A stretch of 64,000 nt of DNA from an uncultured Chlamydiae bacterium (GCA_903824495.1 CAIJXB010000049.1:1-64000); one strand, 5' to 3'. Numbered from the stretch's first letter, positions 48,573-57,565 are shown. Program-made: numbers and translations. Notes: generated by a model from the letters alone, not told the origin.

Positions 48573-49736
48573 TTAGAATTTCTTGCTAAAAAACCTTTTG
48601 TCATCTTCTGGGGAAGATGGCTTTCCTAAATCAATTTTTTGAACTGGAAGGCCATCAGCATTATAATCACAGTTAATACAATGAATGATCATTGTCCCAG
48701 CCTGAGAAACGGCGTGCACAGTAGATACATAAGCCCCCTCATCTTCCTCTTTTATATAACCACTAATGTTCGTTAAATATAAGGAATCGATCTCAATAGA
48801 GTTGTCTTGATATATCTTGGCTATCTTCTGAAATTTTTCCGTTTCAAGAATGTTTGTTGTTATAGCTACAATACGATCCTTCATTACTAGACCTTTGATG
48901 TATTGAAAGCTTTCATCACTGCCAAGCCAACTCGCCTCTCTTGCTAACTCAGCTCTAATTTCTTGCTCTTCCGTCGTATATTCAAAGTCTGGATGTATGT
49001 TCGGAGAAAAAGGAGGTAAGAATCTATTCCTTAAGCAATCCTTTTTTACTTTATCGATAAAACAAACCAACTTCTCTACACACTCTTTTCTATCAGAAGA
49101 AGTGCTAACGATTTGTAATGTTTTTTGTATAAACCATCTATTATCCGGGTTAAAATCACATATCAGCCCGTAAGTCGATTTTCTCACACTCATGATGTCA
49201 AAGTTATGCCATCCCGAAAATCCAATATGACAGCTGTTGGATACATGAGGTTTTTTTTGTAAAGCCTTCCTTACTTCGTTCACTCCGCTTTCATTGCTCG
49301 TCAAATAAACTCCACATATGGAACCTTCGCAATCAGGATTATTCAATGCTCTCAGCTTCCGACTTAATGGATTTGCCTGACCTGGCGGCATGTATTCTTC
49401 ATTTGGAGCTTTAAAAGGAGAAAATGTCTTGACCGGATTAGACGCCTTCATACGCTCTAAAGTAACGGCATCTAAAGAAGAGGCTAAGGGCTGAGGCCTA
49501 TAGAGGACCTTGAGAGCAAGCGTTGTAAGAAAGGCAAGAGTTCCAAATAATCCTAAAGTAACTACTTGGGTTTTAATGTTGACTGTGGTGGAAAAACAAG
49601 AGGCCGCTAGTAATCCAGCGCCTACAGCTATAGATGCAACTTTTATTGATGTAGGACAATTACAAATCCAGCTGATGGCATTTTCGACATTCAAACCTTT
49701 TTCCAGAAAAGATGCTTGTTTTATTTCAGAGCTCAT
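48573..49736 (-). CDS. Inc-like protein with a large soluble C-terminal domain
   Basis: A 387-aa protein. After about 28 residues comes a double hydrophobic hairpin (SIKVASIAVGAGLLAASCF, then VTLGLFGTLAFLTTLALKVLY), the Inc-protein hallmark. The C-terminal about 290 residues are a globular domain with GFSGWHNFDIM, GLICDFNPDNRWFIQKTLQ, ASWLGSDESFQYIKGLVMKDRIVAI and IDSLYLTNISGYI. The alternating strand/helix pattern with acidic strand ends suggests a Rossmann-like fold, but I recognise no family. ATG 49736 has AGGA 6 nt upstream. The 387-aa start is preferred over the longer frame to 49778. Confidence 0.55.
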   Translation of the reverse strand: MSSEIKQASFLEKGLNVENAISWICNCPTSIKVASIAVGAGLLAASCFSTTVNIKTQVVTLGLFGTLAFLTTLALKVLYRPQPLASSLDAVTLERMKASNPVKTFSPFKAPNEEYMPPGQANPLSRKLRALNNPDCEGSICGVYLTSNESGVNEVRKALQKKPHVSNSCHIGFSGWHNFDIMSVRKSTYGLICDFNPDNRWFIQKTLQIVSTSSDRKECVEKLVCFIDKVKKDCLRNRFLPPFSPNIHPDFEYTTEEQEIRAELAREASWLGSDESFQYIKGLVMKDRIVAITTNILETEKFQKIAKIYQDNSIEIDSLYLTNISGYIKEEDEGAYVSTVHAVSQAGTMIIHCINCDYNADGLPVQKIDLGKPSSPEDDKRFFSKKF

Positions 49737-49769
49737 AAAAAATCCTATTTTTATAGTTTTAAATAACAT

Positions 49770-49798
49770 ATTATACAACTATAAACAATAAAATTCAA
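49770..49798 (-). promoter_or_regulatory. Promoter of the Inc-like gene
   Basis: Minus strand TTGAAT (49798-49793), 17-nt spacer, perfect TATAAT (49775-49770), 34 nt before ATG 49736. Confidence 0.6.
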
Positions 49799-49909
49799 CC
49801 GAAAATTACATTCATAAAATCGCTTTTTAACATTAAAAACCACTGAAAGACCTAAGTGAGCTATGTTATTTAATTTAAATAACTTAAACCTATCGACGAT
49901 TCGATCGAT

Positions 49910-51114
49910 CTTCGTACACGACAAAAAAAGTGACAAGGAATAATTAGAAGAAAAAAACCCGCTGATTTGCGACTATATCTCGTTAAGTATCAATCAGCGA
50001 GGATATCATGAAGCAGATCAGCGAGTTGCAAAAGACTTTATCTCATTTTCTAAATTGGAACAAGGCCAGAATTTCCTGCCTTTCCCAAATTTTACAAGCC
50101 CTATTCCTAGTTAGAACCATAAACCTCACTCAAATAGCGGAGGCCTTTCAAGGCTCCGCTAAAGAAGAATCCTCCTATCGGAGGATCCAGCGCTTTTTTA
50201 AGGGATTTTCTTTCGACATGAGCTTTATTGTCATTTTGGTCGCTAAGCTCTTTTTCTTCGGGGAAAAATGCGTTTTGATTATGGATCGTACGAATTGGAA
50301 ATGGGGCAAAACGCATATCAACATTTTGATGATTTCTATCGAGCATTTTGGAATAGGCATTCCCATCTTTTGGACGATATTGAACAAGGGAGGAACTTCA
50401 TCAGCTGAGGATCGAACGAATATTGTGAGCCGTGTTATTAAAGCTCTAGGCACGGAAAACGTAGAGGTCTTGCTTGCAGATCGAGAGTTCATAGGAGAGT
50501 CTTGGTTTCGTTTTCTCATAGATGAAAAGATCCCCTTTATCATTAGAGTTAAGCAAAGTTTCTTGGTCGAGGGAATACGAGATGGATATCAAGTTCCAAT
50601 AGGAGAATTAGTCAAAAAACTAGGGAGAAAAAAAGAGATTGTGAATCATCCTATTACCCTATGGGGACATGCGCTTTTTGCTTCTGTTGAATATGCAAAA
50701 GGAGCCAAGGAGCCTATGATTGTTGTTTCTTCTATTACTTTTCCTAACCCTTTACAACTCTATCGTTGGAGATGGGGTATAGAAACCCTATTTTCATGCT
50801 TGAAATCCAAAGGATTTCGCATGGAAGACACCCACATGACAGATCCGGAAAAAACAGAAAAATTGATATTCATTCTGGCTATTGGCGTGTGCTGGGCCTA
50901 CAAGATTGGGGAATTGCAAGTGAGAAAAATCCCGATATCAATCAAAAAACATGGGCGTAAGGCCAGAAGCGTTTTTCGTGTAGGTCTTAACCTGATTCGG
51001 CGTTTTTTGTTTAAAAATGAGAAAAGCTCCGTAGAGCTCCCTTCTATCCTGCCTTATTTAGACCTTCTAAACCTGGGGGGAGCTCTATGAAATCATTTTT
51101 TGTCGTGTACGAAG
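49910..51114 (+). mobile_element. Complete IS4-like insertion sequence
   Basis: A 1205-bp element with perfect 19-bp terminal inverted repeats, CTTCGTACACGACAAAAAA at 49910-49928 and its complement at 51096-51114. It is flanked by the 9-bp direct repeat TCGATCGAT (49901-49909 and 51115-51123), the target duplication. An 8-bp hairpin (CGCTGATT 49960-49967 / AATCAGCG 49992-49999) ends at the transposase ribosome site AGGA, probably limiting read-through translation. It inserted into the last codons of the minus-strand gene at 51044-51481. Confidence 0.9.
50008..51090 (+). CDS. IS4-family DDE transposase
   Basis: A 360-aa transposase. DDE residues: Asp in VLIMDRTNWKWGK (about residue 94), Asp in VLLADREFIGES (about 157) and Glu in YRWRWGIETLFSCLKSKGF, which is the IS4 Y-x2-R-x3-E-x6-K signature. 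An N-terminal helical domain precedes the catalytic core. The frame is intact and spans nearly the whole element, so it may be active. Confidence 0.92.
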   Translation: MKQISELQKTLSHFLNWNKARISCLSQILQALFLVRTINLTQIAEAFQGSAKEESSYRRIQRFFKGFSFDMSFIVILVAKLFFFGEKCVLIMDRTNWKWGKTHINILMISIEHFGIGIPIFWTILNKGGTSSAEDRTNIVSRVIKALGTENVEVLLADREFIGESWFRFLIDEKIPFIIRVKQSFLVEGIRDGYQVPIGELVKKLGRKKEIVNHPITLWGHALFASVEYAKGAKEPMIVVSSITFPNPLQLYRWRWGIETLFSCLKSKGFRMEDTHMTDPEKTEKLIFILAIGVCWAYKIGELQVRKIPISIKKHGRKARSVFRVGLNLIRRFLFKNEKSSVELPSILPYLDLLNLGGAL

Positions 51115-51481
51115 TCGATCGATCTCGCCTTTCCATATACCTTCCAATGGCATGGTAAAGAACTAAGGGATTGAGAGCTCGAAGTGTCTCTATTGCACCT
51201 GCCGCAACGTTAGCAACACCGCGAGAGACCCTCTCTAAGCCGTCATAAACTACGAACTGCCAATCGTCATTCCCTCTTTGATCTCGTCGATCAACGGCTC
51301 GAATGATCGATAGGCCTATAGTTGTGACAAGCTGAGCGACTCCTACTCCCGCCCTAGCGGGTCCCGTAACAAATCCTGACAAAGGAACAGCGCTGACCGT
51401 ATTTAAACCAAGTTGGGCGTCCTCTAGTTTCCCATCAATGTAACGTACCACTCCATTTTCGACAGGAACTCCTGCTACCAT
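51044..51481 (-). CDS. Hypothetical protein whose 3-prime end was replaced by the IS
   Basis: Unrecognised protein beginning VAGVPVENGVVRYIDGKLED and containing VPLSGFVTGPARAGVGVAQL, ERVSRGVANVAAGAIETLRA and IGRYMERRDRS, an amphipathic Ala/Gly-rich pattern. The IS entered after the codons for RDRS. Removing the element and one target copy restores RDRSNRR followed by TAG at about 49892-49894, so the original protein was 125 aa. The present frame instead reads about 23 residues into the IS and ends at 51044. Only three native residues are lost, so function may persist. Confidence 0.6.
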   Translation of the reverse strand: MVAGVPVENGVVRYIDGKLEDAQLGLNTVSAVPLSGFVTGPARAGVGVAQLVTTIGLSIIRAVDRRDQRGNDDWQFVVYDGLERVSRGVANVAAGAIETLRALNPLVLYHAIGRYMERRDRSTSYTTKNDFIELPPGLEGLNKAG

Positions 51482-51581
51482 GCAAAACACCCCTTTGCCA
51501 CTATTGATAAAAATTTTTCGAAAGATCTTCCCATTTGAAGTGTAAGAAAACAAGAAAAAAATAGGTACAACTGCTATAGTA

Positions 51582-52175
51582 GTGTCTATGAGATCAAAGT
51601 TTCCACTTTTTAATACCCCGATTGATTTAGCGCACCATTTCTGGAAGAGCTTATTATTGAACCCTGGCGATGTGGTTATCGATGCTACTTGTGGAAATGG
51701 GAAAGATTCTCTTGCTTTAGCCGCATTGCTACAGCCTTTAAATGGAAAGCTTCTTTGCATAGACATCCAAGAAAAAGCGATAGAAAACACCAAAGCTCTT
51801 TTACAAAAAGAAGTTCCTGATTTTTTTTGTAACGTAAGCTTTTATCACCAGTCTCACGAAACGCTTCCTGAAGTGGCCCTGCTTAAGCTGATTGTTTTCA
51901 ACTTAGGGTATCTCCCTGCGGGCGATAAATCACTTACAACGAAAGTAGACTCTACTCTGCAAAGCATTAAAAATGCGTTAGAAGTTTTGTCTCTCGGCGG
52001 AGTGCTTAGCATTACATGCTATCCAGGGCATCTTGAAGGAAAAAAAGAAGAGGAAGCTCTTTTAGAGTATCTTTCAAAACTAGATCCTTTTCACTACTGC
52101 TTTACAAGCTTTTTTTGGGACAATCGAAACGCTTCTCCTTCTCTTTTTTTGGTACAGAAAAAAAGTAGCATTTAA
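51582..52175 (+). CDS. SAM-dependent methyltransferase, YtqB/MnmM-like
   Basis: A 197-aa class I methyltransferase with GDVVIDATCGNGKDSLALAA (SAM motif I), LLCIDIQEKAIENTKALL (motif II acid), LIVFNLGYLPAGDKSLTT and GGVLSITCYPGHLEGKKEEE. The NLGYLP..D and YPGH..G.E landmarks are those of the YtqB group, members of which methylate the U34 side chain of tRNA (MnmM). The start at ATG 51582 lacks a strong ribosome site. It is divergent from the IS-disrupted gene. Confidence 0.75.
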   Translation: MSMRSKFPLFNTPIDLAHHFWKSLLLNPGDVVIDATCGNGKDSLALAALLQPLNGKLLCIDIQEKAIENTKALLQKEVPDFFCNVSFYHQSHETLPEVALLKLIVFNLGYLPAGDKSLTTKVDSTLQSIKNALEVLSLGGVLSITCYPGHLEGKKEEEALLEYLSKLDPFHYCFTSFFWDNRNASPSLFLVQKKSSI

Positions 52176-52202
52176 ACGTTTTGATCGTTTATTAAAAAGG
52201 GA

Positions 52203-52913
52203 ATGAAAAAGCAACAGGTCCACGCTCATTCTCCTGCCGAACTGGAACAAAATTTATGTGCTATTGAGGAAAAACTCAAACAGCCCATAAATCAAAAAAC
52301 CATGAAGGATCTTTTTAAAAAACTAGAAACAGCGCAAGAAGATTGCGATCTCATGAAGAGTAAATGCTCAGTCCCCTTTTTCTCTCAATGCGAAGAGCGC
52401 ATTCGACGCTTATTTGGGACAGTGGTAACCACTCATGTCGACAGTGAAGTGGAAGATATTTTGCAAAAAGCAAAACATCTTTCACCTAGCGATATTAAAT
52501 CCATCAAAACACTTCAAAAACAGATCTCTGCTTTAAAAAGTTGGCATCGCCCTTCCAAAGAGAATCTTGTGAAAATTGGTGAAGCAGAAGAAAAATTGGG
52601 AGAGGTCCAGAAATGTAAACTAGAAGGAAATTCTGATCCTTTTGAAGCGCTCGATCTTTTAGAGCTTGCAAGCTCTGTGTACCACAAGAACAAAGAAGAA
52701 AGAAACAAGCTCTATCACAAGCTATCAAACCCTTGTAAAAAGCACTTCCAAAAACATTTGGGGCATTTGAAAACAAAGGCTTTTGAAGAGCGAGAGACAA
52801 CCATCCAAGCGCTTTTTGCAGCAGCTCTTGAAATAGCAGGGTCCCCTGCTAAATACCCAACACCTGGTGAAATCACTGAGTTTTTTGAGGACGAGCCACG
52901 CTCTGAAAAATAG
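52203..52913 (+). CDS. Hypothetical coiled-coil protein
   Basis: A 236-aa protein with no signal peptide or membrane segment. It is Lys/Glu/Gln-rich with heptad-like stretches at about 12-55, 85-125 and 165-200, so probably elongated. No family recognised. It begins 28 bp after the methyltransferase and may be co-transcribed. The 3-prime end overlaps the convergent PHP gene by 41 bp. Confidence 0.55.
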   Translation: MKKQQVHAHSPAELEQNLCAIEEKLKQPINQKTMKDLFKKLETAQEDCDLMKSKCSVPFFSQCEERIRRLFGTVVTTHVDSEVEDILQKAKHLSPSDIKSIKTLQKQISALKSWHRPSKENLVKIGEAEEKLGEVQKCKLEGNSDPFEALDLLELASSVYHKNKEERNKLYHKLSNPCKKHFQKHLGHLKTKAFEERETTIQALFAAALEIAGSPAKYPTPGEITEFFEDEPRSEK

Positions 52914-53745
52914 AATCAAACACTTCCTCGTTCACCCAAGAAGAGCCTAGCTGGATATGAGGCTTTGCCTCCCCATGAAAATCGGATCCTCCGCTGATCA
53001 AAAGCCCTTTGTGCCTAGCCAGCTTTTGCCATCTTTTGGTTTTCTCAGGAGGTGATCTCCCATAGTGACATTCAATCCCATCAAAGGGAAGCTGAAGTAC
53101 ATCGCGAATGAGGTTTGCATTATTATAAAGGTGAGGATGCGCTACAAAAGCTTTTCCTCCAGCTTTATGAATGACCTCTATTGCTTCAGAAACAGGGAAA
53201 GGGACGCCTGGAACGAAACAGCTCTTGTGATCGCCCAAATAAAGCTGAAAAGCTTCTTGAATTGATTTTACGTACCCTTTTAAAACCATGACAGCCGCAA
53301 TATGAGGTCTGCCAATCGTAGAAGCTTTATGATGTAAGGCAAGAAGGTCTTTTTCTTCGACGTTCATATGACGCTTTTGCAGTTTCTCCAAGATCTCTCG
53401 ATTGCGATGCAGCCTTTTTTCTTGCTGTCTTGAGCAGTACTCTAAAAAGAGCTCGCTGTCTAAAAAAAAGTCATAGCCAAGAACATGAACGCTTTCTTTT
53501 TTAAATTCGCAAGAAAACTCAACACCCGTTCCTAAAAGAAACTGCTTTTCTTGGGCATAGGGAAGGGCTATCTTATAAGCATCGACAGTGTCATGATCTG
53601 TGATTGCTAAAGCATTTAATCCCACTTCAATGGCTAAATCGATGATTTGTTTAGGATCAAGCGATCCATCTGAGCAAGTTGTATGGCAGTGCAGATCCGC
53701 ACGGAAATTCGCATTTGCTAAGGCTGGATCTGGTAGGGAACGCAT
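52873..53745 (-). CDS. PHP-domain metal-dependent phosphoesterase (YciV/RNase AM-like)
   Basis: A 290-aa PHP protein: ADLHCHTTCSDGSLDPKQII (motif 1, HxH), ALAITDHDTVDAY (motif 2), GVEFSCEF, STIGRPHIAAVM, FVAHPHLY and GGSDFHG (final D-x-H). Homologues remove nucleotides from RNA or hydrolyse 3-prime,5-prime nucleoside bisphosphates. Metal ligands are intact. It overlaps murB by 28 bp, which suggests one transcript nusB-murB-php. Confidence 0.88.
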   Translation of the reverse strand: MRSLPDPALANANFRADLHCHTTCSDGSLDPKQIIDLAIEVGLNALAITDHDTVDAYKIALPYAQEKQFLLGTGVEFSCEFKKESVHVLGYDFFLDSELFLEYCSRQQEKRLHRNREILEKLQKRHMNVEEKDLLALHHKASTIGRPHIAAVMVLKGYVKSIQEAFQLYLGDHKSCFVPGVPFPVSEAIEVIHKAGGKAFVAHPHLYNNANLIRDVLQLPFDGIECHYGRSPPEKTKRWQKLARHKGLLISGGSDFHGEAKPHIQLGSSWVNEEVFDSIFQSVARPQKTQ

Positions 53746-54596
53746 CGCGCCTCCATTTCAAGTTCGATACCCGTTGCTTCTTTTACCTTTTCCTGCACCT
53801 GTCTTGCAAGGATTAATACATCTCCTGCTAAAGCTCCTTCTTTATTGACGATGAAGTTGGCGTGTTTTGTCGATACTTCAGCGCCACCAACAGCAAATCC
53901 TTTGAGGCCTGTTTTTTCTATTAAGGCGCCCGCTGAGTTTCCTGCCGGATTTTTAAAAAAGCACCCAATAGAGCGATCTCCATAAGGTTGCGTTTCTGTT
54001 CGATATTCAATGATAGAGAGTTGTTTTCCCCTCGCTGTAGCGGATTCAGTAAGACGGAATTTAGCAGATACAATAGCTCCCCTTCTTTTTTGAAAAGAAG
54101 AGTGACGATAGCTAAACTCTAGCTCATCTTTTGTGAGTGTATGTAAGATTCCCATGGCATCTACAAATCTTACTTCGGAAAGAGTTTGGCAGGTTTCTTG
54201 CCCATTAGCTCCTGCATTCATGAAAACAGCGCCACCTACTGTAGCGGGAATTCCTGAAGCGAATTCAAGTCCTGCAAGGCCTTGTTTTGCCGTCTTAAGG
54301 CCTAGCATTGAAAAACTAAAGCCGGCGCCGACATCGACCTCACATCCTTCGATCTTTAAATAAGAGATTTTATTGTGAATGACAAGACCATCAAATCCCC
54401 TGTCATCAAAAAGACAATTAGATCCCTTTCCAAGAACAAAAAAAGGAAGGCTAAGGCTATGGGCATAGGCAAGCACAGCTTGCATCTGCTCTATTTCAAA
54501 AACTTCGGTAAATAACTTGGCGGGGCCGCCTATTCCAAAAGTAGAAACTTCTTTTAGCGGCTTATCAGACTGAAAGGGGGGAAAGAGATTCTTCAT
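53718..54596 (-). CDS. murB: UDP-N-acetylenolpyruvoylglucosamine reductase
   Basis: Flavoenzyme forming UDP-MurNAc in peptidoglycan precursor synthesis. Seen: STFGIGGPAKLFTEV, LGKGSNCLFDDRGFDGLVIH (FAD), GLEFASGIPATVGGAVFMNAGA, YRHSSFQ and SIGCFFKNPAGNSAGALIEKTGLKG. At 292 aa it is a type II (short) MurB. ATG 54596 gives the normal N-terminus; the longer frame lies inside nusB. Consistent with chlamydiae that keep a peptidoglycan pathway. Confidence 0.93.
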   Translation of the reverse strand: MKNLFPPFQSDKPLKEVSTFGIGGPAKLFTEVFEIEQMQAVLAYAHSLSLPFFVLGKGSNCLFDDRGFDGLVIHNKISYLKIEGCEVDVGAGFSFSMLGLKTAKQGLAGLEFASGIPATVGGAVFMNAGANGQETCQTLSEVRFVDAMGILHTLTKDELEFSYRHSSFQKRRGAIVSAKFRLTESATARGKQLSIIEYRTETQPYGDRSIGCFFKNPAGNSAGALIEKTGLKGFAVGGAEVSTKHANFIVNKEGALAGDVLILARQVQEKVKEATGIELEMEARCVPYQIQP

Positions 54597-55029
54597 GTTG
54601 TGTTTCTTCGCTCTTTGTAAGGTGAAGCCGATCTTGATGGATCGCATCAAGGACGGCATTGACAAACCCGGCACTCTCTGCCGTTGCAAACTTGCGCGTC
54701 AGTCTGATAGCTTCTGCAATTGCTACCTTAGGGGGCAAAGAACTCTCGTAACACAGCTCATAGATCGCAAGGCGTAAAACACTTTTTTCAACCTCTGCAA
54801 TCCTCTTAAACGCATAAGAGTCACAGTATTTAGCGATCAAAGCATCCACCTCTTCTAATTTAGAAGAAATTTTTTGACACTTACCTTCCGCTTCTTTCAT
54901 GACCTTTTTTGTTACTTTCAGTTGTTGCATCATAAAATCAGTGACTTCATCTTCTTCCAAAGCAGTAAAATTTTGACTGAAAAGAAGCTGAAATACAATT
55001 TCTCTTAATTTTTGCTGTGAAATCGCCAT
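54565..55029 (-). CDS. nusB: Transcription antitermination factor NusB
   Basis: A 154-aa RNA-binding factor for rRNA antitermination, with NusB landmarks: REIVFQLLFSQNF near the start, IAEVEKSVLRLAIYELCY and PPKVAIAEAIRLTRKFATAE, then SAGFVNAVLDAI. The ATG at 55029 with AAGG upstream is preferred over one three codons earlier. It overlaps murB by 32 bp. Confidence 0.93.
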   Translation of the reverse strand: MAISQQKLREIVFQLLFSQNFTALEEDEVTDFMMQQLKVTKKVMKEAEGKCQKISSKLEEVDALIAKYCDSYAFKRIAEVEKSVLRLAIYELCYESSLPPKVAIAEAIRLTRKFATAESAGFVNAVLDAIHQDRLHLTKSEETQHEESLSPLSV

Positions 55030-55098
55030 GAATAACAACCTTTTATGATGAAGTACAAGGAGAATATCACATGTTCAGATTCTTGACACCCTGAAAAA

Positions 55099-55557
55099 TT
55101 AAAGATAGTTCTTGAGCATCCAAAGGAACTTTTCATGAGTTCCTAGGCGCCGCCCTAAAAGATCAACGCTCGCTCCATCTTTTTCATTTTCAGCCACTTG
55201 GCACAGCTTTCTAGCATGACAGATCACCTTTTCATGTCCTGTAACCAAATCCTCGATCATTTCAGAGGGAGGGATCTCTTTTTCTGAAACGTCTAAGGTC
55301 GACTTCTTTTGAAAGGCTGGAAAAGAGGCTGTGACAAAAAAACCAAGGGCCCGAACCCTTTCAGCAATCTCATCGATGGCTTCTGCCATCTCTTGGTATT
55401 GCTGCTCAAAGAGAAGATGCATGGAGTAAAAGTCTTTTCCGACGTAGTTCCAGTGCGCATTTTGTGTTTTCAAATACAAGGTATACGTATCGGCAAGCAA
55501 GGCTTCGAGGCTTTTAGCCACGAGCTCCTGCCCTTGTTTGGACATTCCCATTTGCAT
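55099..55557 (-). CDS. dps: Dps-family ferritin-like protein
   Basis: A 152-aa four-helix protein forming dodecameric iron-storage/DNA-protection shells. Ferroxidase motif: TQNAHWNYVGKDFYSMHLLFEQQYQEMAEAID, with the His, Asp and Glu ligands in place, plus ERVRALG. GGGGGA is 5 nt before ATG 55557. It is monocistronic. Confidence 0.9.
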   Translation of the reverse strand: MQMGMSKQGQELVAKSLEALLADTYTLYLKTQNAHWNYVGKDFYSMHLLFEQQYQEMAEAIDEIAERVRALGFFVTASFPAFQKKSTLDVSEKEIPPSEMIEDLVTGHEKVICHARKLCQVAENEKDGASVDLLGRRLGTHEKFLWMLKNYL

Positions 55558-55632
55558 ACAGATCCCCCTTAAGGTATAAGATAAAATTTCATTAAACCCT
55601 ATGAGACTGTATTTGTAAAAACTTTTCTTGGG

Positions 55633-56523
55633 TTAAGTGATGACTTGAGCTTCCATCCACTTGTAGGAGTCTTGAAGAACTTTAGATCTGATGCTGTTCC
55701 AAAGGGTGACATGTGACTCTCCTTTGACAGGAGGGTGGTATATGGCCTCTGGGATATCTTTAGGGAAGCACGAGCTGAAATTCGGAATAGATTCATCGTT
55801 GGGTGTTCCATAGAACTCATAGCTGCGGCTTCCGACAGTTACTGGTTCCTGCATCTTTTCGATGAGCATTTGAGCTCTTTTCGATCCAACGCTAAAATCT
55901 TCGATAATGTTTTTATGGAGTACTAAAGGGACTATCCTTTTGAAGTTTTTAAATCGTTCCACTCTTTGTGATCCAAAAAACACACCAGCAATAGCTGTTA
56001 CACGAATATCTACGCTTCTCTTACGAAAAGCTAACTCTACATGCGCCGCGATTCTTGCCCCATTCGAGGTCCCTATAAGATGAATAGGTTTTCCCGGATT
56101 TTCTGCGAGATAGCTCCCGATCATCTGTATAATGGGTGTCGCGGCAGCTTTCAAAGAACAATTCCCTTTCTTATATACATGGGGAGCTCTAATTTCATAA
56201 ATGCCTGGGCGATCTTTTTTTATCAGCTTTACATAGCTCGCAGCAGTCATCTTGGGACTTCCATTGAGCCCGTGAATAATCACGTATAATCCCTTATTAT
56301 TTTCAACTTTCCATTCATGTTTTTTTGTAGTCGGAGATACACACTCTTCTGGAGCTCTAAAAAACATCTTAGGAAGCATCATTATATAAAATAGGATCAA
56401 TCTGATCACAGCGCAAAAGACATCCCAAACCTTTTCGATGAGAGGTGTTTCGTTATAATCCTCTTCCACAGATCTGAGAGTATAATGATGCTCGCCAAAA
56501 GCTGGATTAACCGCGCTAAACAT
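55633..56523 (-). CDS. Membrane-anchored alpha/beta-hydrolase (lipase/esterase-like)
   Basis: A 296-aa protein with one N-terminal hydrophobic segment (about 38-58) and an alpha/beta-hydrolase core: oxyanion strand GLYVIIHGLNGSP, nucleophile elbow HLIGTSNGARIA (GxSxG), PNDESI as a possible acid and GESHVTLW as the His. Substrate unknown; such enzymes often act on lipids or esters. The shape resembles secreted or host-directed lipases, but no secretion signal beyond the membrane segment is seen. Confidence 0.65.
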   Translation of the reverse strand: MFSAVNPAFGEHHYTLRSVEEDYNETPLIEKVWDVFCAVIRLILFYIMMLPKMFFRAPEECVSPTTKKHEWKVENNKGLYVIIHGLNGSPKMTAASYVKLIKKDRPGIYEIRAPHVYKKGNCSLKAAATPIIQMIGSYLAENPGKPIHLIGTSNGARIAAHVELAFRKRSVDIRVTAIAGVFFGSQRVERFKNFKRIVPLVLHKNIIEDFSVGSKRAQMLIEKMQEPVTVGSRSYEFYGTPNDESIPNFSSCFPKDIPEAIYHPPVKGESHVTLWNSIRSKVLQDSYKWMEAQVIT

Positions 56524-56682
56524 AACCGCCTTAAATTGTTTATTTTAAAGCAGAATTATCTCATAATGGCCACTCTTCTGCAAGGTGTAAAAATTTAGGT
56601 TTATACTTAATTTTCTGTTGCAACTTGCCTACGTTCTTGCTACGTTCCTATATTCATTTTTTTATTCAAAAAAGGCTTAGCC

Positions 56683-57255
56683 GTGCTTGGAATTTTTCTA
56701 GATACTGAGACCAATGGTCTCAATCCCTTTAAACACAAAGTAGTGGAGCTTGCCTTTAAAATTATAGATATAGAGACAGGGCGTTTGGTCGACACCTATG
56801 AAGCGATCCTTTTTCAAAGCTACGATGAGTGGCAAAATAGCGATCTTAATAGTCTACAGATCAATGGATTTAATTGGGAAGACGTGAGTCTCGGCCTTCC
56901 CCTTGAAACCGTATCAAAACAAGTTCAGGAGTGCTTTTCTCGCAATAAGATCCAAAGAGGCCAGGCAGTCTTTATCTGCCAAAACCCCTCTTTTGATAGA
57001 GCTTTTTTTGCTCAGATCGTAGGACCTGATCTGCAAGAAAAACTCCTCTGGCCCTACCACTGGCTAGACCTTGCTTCCATGCACTGGACGGCCGCTCTTT
57101 TGAATAATAAAAAACCTTGGCAGTCGGGTCTTTCTAAAGACAAGATCGCCAAGGCGTATCAGATTGGAGAAGAGGCTAAACCCCATAGAGCAATGAATGG
57201 TGTTAACCATCTTATTCTTTGTTATGAGGCTGTTGTGGGGTTTGCAAAAAACTAG
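56683..57255 (+). CDS. DnaQ-like 3-prime-5-prime exonuclease
   Basis: A 190-aa DEDDh exonuclease: FLDTETNGLNPFKHKVVELA (Exo I DxE), VFICQNPSFDRAFFAQI (Exo II) and HRAMNGVNHLILCYE, a divergent Exo III H...D region in which the usual Asp (HxAxxD) appears as Asn. This may reduce activity. The start is GTG 56683 with AAGG upstream. It stands alone; it may process RNA or proofread DNA. Confidence 0.75.
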   Translation: MLGIFLDTETNGLNPFKHKVVELAFKIIDIETGRLVDTYEAILFQSYDEWQNSDLNSLQINGFNWEDVSLGLPLETVSKQVQECFSRNKIQRGQAVFICQNPSFDRAFFAQIVGPDLQEKLLWPYHWLDLASMHWTAALLNNKKPWQSGLSKDKIAKAYQIGEEAKPHRAMNGVNHLILCYEAVVGFAKN

Positions 57256-57279
57256 TCTGTTTTCTGATTACCTTTTTAT

Positions 57280-57426
57280 ATGTTTCTTACTTTAGGCACC
57301 CTTCTAGGTTCCTTGGGGTGTGCATCAAAAAACCTTTGTTCTATAACAGAAAAAAGAGGCCTTTCTGAAGGCGCTCTGAGATCTCACTTTTTACCTCTGA
57401 ATCACACAACAAATTTACAAGCTTAA
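57280..57426 (+). CDS. Possible 48-aa lipoprotein-like peptide
   Basis: ATG 57280 opens a 48-codon frame with a short hydrophobic start and a lipobox-like GSLGC at residues 10-14. There is no basic n-region and no ribosome site, and composition is unremarkable, so this is only a possibility. The rest of the 310-bp gap holds AT-rich DNA and the promoter of the next gene. Confidence 0.2.
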   Translation: MFLTLGTLLGSLGCASKNLCSITEKRGLSEGALRSHFLPLNHTTNLQA

Positions 57427-57531
57427 ATTATTTAATACCAGACACTTACAGAATGCATTAACCTCCAAACACAAAGTATTTTAAATTGATTAAACATGCG
57501 TGCTTAATCGATGTGAAACAAACAATATGTA

Positions 57532-57540
57532 TGGTATAAT
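57532..57540 (+). promoter_or_regulatory. Extended -10 promoter of the IQ-motif gene
   Basis: TGg-TATAAT at 57532-57540 with a poor -35. GAGGA lies just before ATG 57566. Confidence 0.5.
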
Positions 57541-57565
57541 AATTAATAAAAAAATCTGAGGAATC

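Noticed and set aside
50107..50543. Minus-strand frames inside the IS as passenger genes
   Set aside because: They are shadows of the transposase gene; the element has room only for the transposase.
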